DNA from: F2B08 sp046260445
Lineage (GTDB): Bacteria > Actinomycetota > Actinomycetes > Actinomycetales > Dermatophilaceae
Assembly: GCA_046260445.1 (NCBI GenBank)
Contig: JBHEPF010000031.1
Location: 1 to 5,874 of the forward strand
Length of the DNA stretch: 5,874 nucleotides
Direction: 5' to 3'
Under the pieces are notes generated by a model. It ran no database searches and was not told where the DNA came from. It was given only the letters and a program-made list of their open reading frames with translations. Both the position numbers and the translations under genes were made by a program. Shown here in pieces: positions 1-4,225 of the stretch (positions are counted from its first letter, which is position 1; each line of letters begins with the position of its first letter).

Positions 1-122
1 TGCAGGCTCGGTTCGAGCGCGGTGAGGAGGCGGCCCGTAACCGAGCGCGTCGACTCGTCGGCGAGGGCCGTGACCTTCTCGAGGTCGTCGGCGATCGCCC
101 GTAGATAGGGTGACAGTTCCAT
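1..122 (-). CDS. HicB-like small regulatory protein, N-terminal part only
   Basis: Reading the minus strand from the ATG at 122-120, 40 codons stay open to the left edge. They begin MELSPYLRAIADDLEK and end near TALEPSL, so the C-terminus is outside the window. The start resembles, from memory, small actinobacterial proteins annotated as HicB-family antitoxins (MELSPY... followed by an amphipathic helix and a later ribbon-helix-helix-type region), which often precede a DUF4097 beta-strand protein. Only the N-terminal helix is visible, so no DNA-binding motif can be confirmed here. The gene diverges from the small SOS-box gene at 240. Its start codon abuts an array of phased octamers and sits at the predicted transcription start, with no Shine-Dalgarno, which suggests a leaderless, probably autoregulated message. 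That it is a real gene is fairly secure; the family assignment is moderate. Confidence 0.7.
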   Translation of the reverse strand, partial: MELSPYLRAIADDLEKVTALADESTRSVTGRLLTALEPSL

Positions 123-151
123 GACGTCACTATGACATCAAGTAGATGTCA
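122..151. repeat. Three TGACRTCA-like octamers phased at 11 bp, candidate operator
   Basis: TGACGTCA (122-129), TGACATCA (133-140) and AGATGTCA (144-151) begin exactly 11 bp apart, about one helical turn, so all three face the same side of the DNA. The first is itself a perfect palindrome. The second and third form a 7-5-7 inverted repeat, TGACATC-AAGTA-GATGTCA (133-151). A weaker TGACAGTT at 111-118 continues the 11-bp register into the coding region, but could be chance. Ribbon-helix-helix regulators commonly bind such tandem half-sites cooperatively, so autoregulation by the HicB-like product is the simplest reading. That link is inference. Confidence 0.6.
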
Positions 152-157
152 GCGCAA
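129..157 (-). promoter_or_regulatory. Predicted promoter of the HicB-like gene
   Basis: On the minus strand, TTGCGC (157-152) keeps the TTG core of a -35 element. It is followed after 17 nt by CATAGT (134-129), a weak -10 that matches the key A and final T. The predicted start point, about 7 nt further on, falls on the ATG at 122, giving a leaderless transcript. The octamer array at 122-151 fills the spacer and the -10 to start region, so a bound protein there would block polymerase. Inferred from spacing and position only. Confidence 0.45.
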
Positions 158-190
158 GGGGTCTTCTCGGCGAGGCCACCGGCCGACGGC

Positions 191-226
191 GACCTTTGCA
201 TCCTCGCCGTCCACGATGCCAAGGTC
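191..226. repeat. 12-bp inverted repeat with one mismatch
   Basis: GACCTTTGCATC (191-202) and GATGCCAAGGTC (215-226) are reverse complements at 11 of 12 positions, separated by 12 nt. The right arm ends immediately before the TATGAT -10 at 227. The element therefore covers roughly -14 to -49 of the plus-strand promoter, where a -35 would normally lie and where no good -35 can be seen. It could be an operator or activator site, or a hairpin in a longer transcript. No run of T follows, so it is not a typical intrinsic terminator. Confidence 0.6.
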
Positions 227-232
227 TATGAT
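227..232 (+). promoter_or_regulatory. -10 element of the SOS-box gene
   Basis: TATGAT differs from the sigma-70-type consensus TATAAT at one position. The GTG at 240 follows after exactly 7 nt, the distance at which transcription normally begins, so the message is predicted to be leaderless. No convincing -35 lies 16-18 nt upstream (TCGCCG at 204-209); the inverted repeat at 191-226 occupies that space instead. Confidence 0.6.
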
Positions 233-247
233 CGAACATGTGTTCGA
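232..247. promoter_or_regulatory. LexA-binding SOS box (perfect 6-4-6 palindrome)
   Basis: TCGAACATGTGTTCGA has perfect complementary arms TCGAAC and GTTCGA around ATGT. This matches the consensus for mycobacterial and other actinobacterial LexA sites, TCGAAC-N4-GTTCGA. It shares one base with the end of the TATGAT -10 and covers the predicted transcription and translation start at 240, an ideal place for a repressor. Bound LexA should keep the gene at 240-629 silent until RecA-stimulated LexA cleavage after DNA damage. LexA itself is not encoded in this window. Confidence 0.85.
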
Positions 248-629
248 GAACCGGCCGACAGAGAGGGCGCGCGCAGGCCCGCCGGGGTGGCCGCCGGCCG
301 TGCCGCCGGCCGGTGCGCCCGGCTGGCAGGTGGCAGCGGCGTCCTGGCTGCTCGACCTCTGTCCGTCCGAGTTCCGGGGCTACCCGAGTATGCGCAGGCA
401 CCTGGTCCTCCTCGCGTGGCTGGCCGGTCACCATGTCGACGCCCAGCTGGTCGCCCTGCGCCAGGCCTACCGCACGATCCGGGTCGAGCTGACCGACCGG
501 CTGCCCGAGGGCGCCGTCGAGCAGGCCATGACCGACATCGAGCTCGAGGGGGTCCGGCTCCGGGCCGCGCGACGAGGTGCACTTCTCATCGCCGAAGCCC
601 TCGATGACCGCCGCCTCACCCGCCCCTGA
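240..629 (+). CDS. Small uncharacterised helical protein under a LexA box
   Basis: No function can be assigned. From the GTG at 240 the product is 129 residues. Residues 1-27 are poorly ordered and rich in Pro, Ala and Arg. From about residue 28 (GWQVAAASWLLDLCP) to the end the sequence looks compact and helical, including RRHLVLLAWLAGHHVDAQL and a C-terminal E/R-rich amphipathic helix. There is no signal peptide or convincing membrane span. It resembles, from memory, conserved hypothetical actinobacterial proteins with a WLLDLCP...YRGYP...RRHP core. The same frame is open back to an ATG at 132, but that start lies inside the divergent operator and upstream of the -10. GTG 240 is preferred because TATGAT ends 7 nt before it. 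GTG 300 is another possibility and would keep the whole conserved-looking part. The SOS box implies induction by DNA damage. dxs follows after 91 bp. Confidence 0.72.
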   Translation: MFENRPTERARAGPPGWPPAVPPAGAPGWQVAAASWLLDLCPSEFRGYPSMRRHLVLLAWLAGHHVDAQLVALRQAYRTIRVELTDRLPEGAVEQAMTDIELEGVRLRAARRGALLIAEALDDRRLTRP

Positions 630-702
630 GGTGGCTTGTCGCCCGCAGAGGGAACGCGCAAGTGTGTCGCGGTCGTAGAATCGGGAGATTCCATGCCACC
701 TC
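628..702. repeat. 8-bp inverted repeat spanning the gap before dxs
   Basis: GAGGTGGC (628-635), overlapping the stop codon of the upstream gene, is the exact reverse complement of GCCACCTC (695-702), which ends just before the dxs Shine-Dalgarno. The enclosed loop is 59 nt. A transcript reading through from the SOS-box gene could pair the two arms. A transcript started at the internal dxs promoter would lack the left arm. It may be coincidental. Confidence 0.3.
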
Positions 703-709
703 GAAAGGA
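676..709 (+). promoter_or_regulatory. dxs -10 (TAGAAT) and ribosome binding site (AAAGGA)
   Basis: TAGAAT at 676-681 is a good -10 and would start transcription near 688, giving a leader of about 33 nt. No clear -35 is seen at the right distance (AACGCG at 653-658). AAAGGA at 704-709 is a Shine-Dalgarno with an 11-nt gap to the GTG at 721, somewhat long but acceptable. The in-frame TAG at 676-678 rules out any much earlier dxs start, and no ATG, GTG or TTG occurs in frame between it and 721. Confidence 0.55.
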
Positions 710-720
710 CGTGCCGCACC

Positions 721-2604
721 GTGGCCACCCCCATCAGGGTCTCCTCGCCCGCCGAGCTCAAGGCGCTCCCAGAGGCCGAGCTGCCCGCTCTGGCGCAGGA
801 GATCCGGTCTTTCCTCGTGGAGTCGGTCTCCCGGACCGGTGGCCACCTCGGCCCCAACCTCGGGGTCGTCGAGCTCACGATCGCGCTGCACCGGGTCTTC
901 GACAGCCCGCGCGACACCATCGTCTTCGACACCGGTCACCAGTCCTATGTCCACAAGCTCCTCACGGGACGGCAGGACTTCTCGGCGTTGCGCAGCAAGG
1001 GCGGGATGAGCGGCTACCCGAGCCGCGGCGAGTCCGAGCACGACATCGTCGAGAACTCCCACGCCTCGACCTCGCTCTCCTGGGCCGACGGCATCGCCAA
1101 GGCCAGACGCCTGCGGGGAGAGCACGGCCGACACACCGTGGCCGTCATCGGTGACGGGGCGCTCACCGGCGGCATGGCCTGGGAGGCTCTCAACAACATC
1201 GCGGCAGACAAGGACCTGCCGCTCGTCATCGTGGTCAACGACAACGAACGGTCGTATGCGCCGACGATCGGCGGTCTTGCCGACCACCTGGCGACGTTGC
1301 GGGCCACCCAGGGCTACGAGCACTTCCTCGAGTGGGGCAAGGCGCAGCTGCGCCGGGCCCCAGCCGTCGTCGGGGCGCCGATGGAGCGGGCACTGCATGG
1401 GATGAAGAAGGGCATCAAGGACGTCATCGCCCCACAGGGGATGTTCGAGGACCTGGGACTGAAGTACATCGGTCCGATAGACGGGCACGACACCCACGCC
1501 CTCGAGTCGGCGCTGAACAAGGCGCGATCCTTCGGCGGCCCCGTGCTCGTCCACGTCATCACCCAGAAGGGTCGCGGCTACGACCCGGCCGTCAACGACG
1601 AGGCCGACCAGTTCCACGGCATCGGGGTCATCAACCCCGAGACAGGGCTGCCGATCGAGATCGCCGGCCGCAGCTGGACCGACGAGTTCAGCGACGCGCT
1701 CGTCGAGATCGGCCGGGAGCGCGACGACGTCGTCGCGCTCACCGCGGCGATGATGATCCCGGTCGGCCTGAAGGACTTCGCCGACGCCTACCCGGATCGG
1801 ACCTTCGACGTCGGCATCGCCGAGCAGCACGCGGTGACGATGAGCGCCGGCCTGGCGTACGCCGGGCTGCACCCCGTGGTCGCGATCTACGCGACCTTCC
1901 TCAACCGCGCCTTCGACCAGATGCTCATGGACTGTGCCCTCCATCACGCCGGGGTCACCTTCGTCCTCGACCGCTCCGGGGTCACCGGACCAGACGGCGC
2001 GAGCCACCACGGGATGTGGGACATGGCTCTCGCCGCGATCGTCCCCGGTCTGCACCTGGCTGCACCTCGAGACGGGGAGCATGTGGCGTCCGCGCTGCGC
2101 GACTCGGTCGACATCGGCGACGGCCCGTCGATCATCCGCTTCCCCAAGGGCAGCGCCCCTTCACCGATCCCCGCCCTGCGCTCGGTCGGGGGGGTCGACA
2201 TCCTCGTCGAGACCGACCTCGACGCGGCGGTCGACGAGCTCGTCATCGGCATCGGCTCGATGGTCCCGACTGCGCTCACCGTTGCGGAGAAGCTCGTGGC
2301 GGACGGCCGCTCGGTTCGCGCCGTCGACCCGGTGTGGGCCCTGCCGGTGGCCGACTCACTCGTCCAGATCGCCCGCTCGGCGACCCGGGTGACCGTCATC
2401 GAGGACAACCTCGTCAGCGCCGGGGTCGGCACGCAGATCGCCCTCGCCATCGCCGACGCGGGCCTGACCCTGCCGGTGCGGCTCTTCGGCATCCCGAAGC
2501 GGTTCCTCGACCACGCCTCCCGCGGACAGGTGCTCGAGGAGATCGGCCTGACGGCCGACCCCATCGCCTCGAGCCTCTTGGAGAGCTCGTTGTCGCGAGG
2601 CTAG
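721..2604 (+). CDS. dxs: 1-deoxy-D-xylulose-5-phosphate synthase
   Basis: This cytosolic thiamine-diphosphate enzyme condenses pyruvate with glyceraldehyde 3-phosphate to give 1-deoxy-D-xylulose 5-phosphate. That is the first committed step of the MEP isoprenoid pathway, and also supplies thiamine and pyridoxal precursors. At 627 residues it is full length. The N-terminal diphosphate-binding domain (about 1-300) has His42 in GGHLGPNLGVVEL, DTGHQ at 70-74, and the cofactor motif GDGALTGG (144-151) ending with Asn158-Asn159. The central pyrimidine-binding domain (about 318-480) carries catalytic Glu368 in GIAEQH, the YATFLNRAFDQ motif, and DRSGVTGPDGASHHGMWD (417-434). The C-terminal transketolase domain follows to about residue 620. 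GTG 721 is the only usable start in frame after the TAG at 676. The gene has its own -10 and Shine-Dalgarno, and converges on the murA-like gene 34 bp downstream. All expected motifs are intact. Whether it is the only dxs copy in the genome cannot be told here. Confidence 0.97.
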   Translation: MATPIRVSSPAELKALPEAELPALAQEIRSFLVESVSRTGGHLGPNLGVVELTIALHRVFDSPRDTIVFDTGHQSYVHKLLTGRQDFSALRSKGGMSGYPSRGESEHDIVENSHASTSLSWADGIAKARRLRGEHGRHTVAVIGDGALTGGMAWEALNNIAADKDLPLVIVVNDNERSYAPTIGGLADHLATLRATQGYEHFLEWGKAQLRRAPAVVGAPMERALHGMKKGIKDVIAPQGMFEDLGLKYIGPIDGHDTHALESALNKARSFGGPVLVHVITQKGRGYDPAVNDEADQFHGIGVINPETGLPIEIAGRSWTDEFSDALVEIGRERDDVVALTAAMMIPVGLKDFADAYPDRTFDVGIAEQHAVTMSAGLAYAGLHPVVAIYATFLNRAFDQMLMDCALHHAGVTFVLDRSGVTGPDGASHHGMWDMALAAIVPGLHLAAPRDGEHVASALRDSVDIGDGPSIIRFPKGSAPSPIPALRSVGGVDILVETDLDAAVDELVIGIGSMVPTALTVAEKLVADGRSVRAVDPVWALPVADSLVQIARSATRVTVIEDNLVSAGVGTQIALAIADAGLTLPVRLFGIPKRFLDHASRGQVLEEIGLTADPIASSLLESSLSRG

Positions 2605-2638
2605 TCAGTCGCCGAAGGGGTCCGCTTGCTGCTCAGGT
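2605..2638. other. 34-bp gap between convergent genes, no terminator seen
   Basis: The stop codons of dxs (TAG at 2602-2604) and the murA-like gene (TAG, read on the minus strand at 2641-2639) face each other. I see no GC-rich hairpin followed by T residues in either direction. Transcripts probably end by another mechanism or overlap as antisense at their 3' ends. Confidence 0.6.
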
Positions 2639-4177
2639 CTAGATGTCGCGGAAGGTCTCGATCGTCGCGCCGAGCTTGTTGAGACGCTCGGCGAGCTCCT
2701 CGTAGCCGCGGTTGATGACGTAGATGTTGCGGAGCACGGAGGTGCCCGGAGCCGCGAGCATCGCGAGCAGGATGACCACCGCCGGGCGCAACGCCGGCGG
2801 GCAGACGACCTCGGCGGCCCGCCACTTCGGCGTGGGTCCCTCGATCTGCACGCGGTGCGGGTCGAGGAGCTGGACCCGGGCACCGACCTTGCTGAGCTCG
2901 GTGAGATAGATCGCACGGTTCTCGTAGACCCAGTCGTGGATCATCGTCGTCCCGTCGGCGCAGGCGGCGATGAGCGCGAAGAACGGCAGGTTGTCGATGT
3001 TGAGGCCGGGGAACGGCATCGGGTGGATCTTGTCGATCGGCGCGTGGAGCGGTCCCGGGACCGTCGTGAGGTCCACGAGGCGCGTCCGTCCGTTAAGAGC
3101 GGTGTACTCCTCGCTCAGCTCGTACTTCATCCCCATCCCCTCCAGCGTCGCGAGCTCGATCTCGAGGAACTCGATCGGGACGCGTTGGATGGTGATCGCG
3201 GACTGGGTGACAACAGCGGCGGCGAGGAGGCTCATGGCCTCGATCGGGTCCTCACTGGGGAAGTACTCGACGTCCATGTCGATGTCGGCCACGCCGTCGA
3301 TGACGAGCGTCGTCGTGCCGATACCGTCGATGCGCACCCCCAGCTTCTCGAGGAAGAAGCAGAGGTCCTGGACCATGTAGTTCGGCGATGCGTTGCGGAC
3401 GGTCGTCCGTCCAGGGTGGCGCGCTGCAGCCAGGAGGACATTCTCGGTCACGGTGTCGCCGCGCTCGGTGAGGATGATCGCTCGCTCCGGTCGCGTCGTC
3501 GCGTCGACGTGCGCGTCGTAGTACCCGTGCGTCGCGACGACGTCAAGGCCGAAGGACTTCAACGCCGTCATGTGGGGCTCGACCGTGCGGGTGCCGAGGT
3601 CGCAGCCACCGGCATACGGCAGCTGGAACGCGTCGACCTCGTGGAGGAGCGGACCGAGGAACATGATGACGGTCCGCGTCCGGCGGGCCGCCTCGACGTC
3701 GATCTGGTCGAGCTCGAGCTGGGCCGGCGGGGTGATCTCGAGGTCGTTGCTGTCAGGCAGCCAGCGGGTGCGCACGCCGATCGAGTTGAGGACCTCGATG
3801 ATCCGGTTCACCTCCTCGATGCGAGCGATGCTGCGCAGCGTGGTCTTGCCTTTGTTGAGCAGGGCGGCGCAGAGCAGTGCCACGGCTGCGTTCTTGCTCG
3901 TCTTGACCGGGATCGACCCGGAGAGCTTCTTGCCGCCGACGATCCGAAGATGCTGCGGACCGGCCGAGCCGAGGGAGACGAACTCGCTGTCGAGGCTCTC
4001 ACCGATGCGCGCGAGCATCTCCAGGGAGAGGTTCTGCTTGCCCTGCTCGATTCGCGCCACGGCGCTCTGGCTCGTCGCGAGGTGATCCGCGAGCTCGGCC
4101 TGGGTCATGCCCTTGTGCCGCCGAGCATCGCGGATCAGCGCTCCGATCCTGATGAGGTAGGTGTCCGTAGGAGTCAC
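2639..4177 (-). CDS. murA: MurA-family enolpyruvyl transferase fused to an N-terminal XRE HTH domain
   Basis: The main part (about residues 75-512) is a UDP-N-acetylglucosamine 1-carboxyvinyltransferase, the family that moves enolpyruvate from PEP to UDP-GlcNAc at the first committed step of peptidoglycan synthesis. Residues matching the E. coli catalytic set are present: Lys95-Asn96 (K22-N23), Cys192 in AGGCDLGTR (C115, target of fosfomycin), Arg197 (R120), Asp310 (D231), Asp395 in FPGLNID (D305), Arg421 (R371) and Arg464 (R397). Residues 8-68 form an XRE/Cro helix-turn-helix: MTQAELADHLATSQSAVARIEQGKQNLSLEML is the classic pattern. At 512 residues it exceeds ordinary MurA (about 420) by this domain. 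Actinobacteria are known to carry HTH-MurA proteins of this kind, usually beside a separate standard MurA, so a regulatory or moonlighting role is possible. GTG 4177 is chosen because a -10 lies 6 nt upstream and there is no properly spaced Shine-Dalgarno. Family assignment is secure; enzymatic activity is inferred. Confidence 0.93.
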   Translation of the reverse strand: MTPTDTYLIRIGALIRDARRHKGMTQAELADHLATSQSAVARIEQGKQNLSLEMLARIGESLDSEFVSLGSAGPQHLRIVGGKKLSGSIPVKTSKNAAVALLCAALLNKGKTTLRSIARIEEVNRIIEVLNSIGVRTRWLPDSNDLEITPPAQLELDQIDVEAARRTRTVIMFLGPLLHEVDAFQLPYAGGCDLGTRTVEPHMTALKSFGLDVVATHGYYDAHVDATTRPERAIILTERGDTVTENVLLAAARHPGRTTVRNASPNYMVQDLCFFLEKLGVRIDGIGTTTLVIDGVADIDMDVEYFPSEDPIEAMSLLAAAVVTQSAITIQRVPIEFLEIELATLEGMGMKYELSEEYTALNGRTRLVDLTTVPGPLHAPIDKIHPMPFPGLNIDNLPFFALIAACADGTTMIHDWVYENRAIYLTELSKVGARVQLLDPHRVQIEGPTPKWRAAEVVCPPALRPAVVILLAMLAAPGTSVLRNIYVINRGYEELAERLNKLGATIETFRDI

Positions 4178-4183
4178 CCGTCC

Positions 4184-4189
4184 AGTCTA
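4184..4189 (-). promoter_or_regulatory. -10 element of the HTH-murA gene
   Basis: Read on the minus strand, TAGACT (4189-4184) fits the TANNNT pattern and lies 6 nt before the GTG at 4177, predicting a leaderless message. GGACGG sits directly against the GTG, too close to act as a Shine-Dalgarno. No clear -35 is visible about 17 nt upstream, where the sequence is C-rich. The promoter fits in the 48-bp gap after fadB, so the gene need not depend on fadB transcription. Confidence 0.5.
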
Positions 4190-4190
4190 G

Positions 4191-4204
4191 ATCACATATG
4201 AGAT
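4191..4204. promoter_or_regulatory. Imperfect palindrome, candidate operator for the HTH-MurA protein
   Basis: ATCACATATGAGAT has a perfect CATATG core and matching outer ATC/GAT triplets, with a single mismatched pair between them (positions 4 and 11 of the 14). It lies one base upstream of the TAGACT -10, in the promoter spacer, where repressors commonly act. The neighbouring gene encodes an XRE helix-turn-helix, so autoregulation is the natural hypothesis. The site also stands out as A/T-rich in GC-rich surroundings, which promoters often are in any case. Confidence 0.45.
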
Positions 4205-4225
4205 AGCGGGTATGCGGTGCTCCCG

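Noticed and set aside
122..129. TGACGTCA as a CRE/bZIP-type site
   Set aside because: It is identical to the eukaryotic CREB consensus, but the context is clearly bacterial. The 11-bp phasing with neighbouring octamers explains it better.
132..239. ATG at 132 as the start of the small SOS-box gene
   Set aside because: It lies inside the divergent octamer array and upstream of the TATGAT -10, lacks a Shine-Dalgarno, and the encoded extension is low in complexity.
146..607. Alternative plus-strand frame overlapping the SOS-box gene
   Set aside because: Its translation is almost only Arg, Ala, Gly and Pro. The 240-629 frame gives a balanced helical protein.
636..681. TTGTC near 637 with TAGAAT at 676 as a RecA-independent (ClpR-type) DNA-damage promoter
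   Set aside because: The mycobacterial motif is TTGTCRGTG-N8-TAGNNNT. The sequence after TTGTC does not match and the spacing is far too long.
138..932. Minus-strand open frame across the small SOS gene and the dxs start
   Set aside because: It crosses two supported plus-strand genes and their promoters, and has no recognisable domain.
616..2082. Long minus-strand open frame opposite dxs (488 codons)
   Set aside because: It is antisense to a fully motif-supported dxs. Its composition (Arg, Gly, Val, Asp-rich, no recognisable domain) is typical of a GC-rich shadow frame.
2591..2650. Direct repeat TGTCGCG at 2591-2597 and 2644-2650
   Set aside because: It is a seven-base GC-rich repeat, each copy inside a coding end, within chance expectation and with no further structure.
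2855..4201. Long plus-strand open frame opposite the HTH-murA gene
   Set aside because: It is the antisense shadow of a gene with clear catalytic residues. The translation is low in complexity and matches no family.
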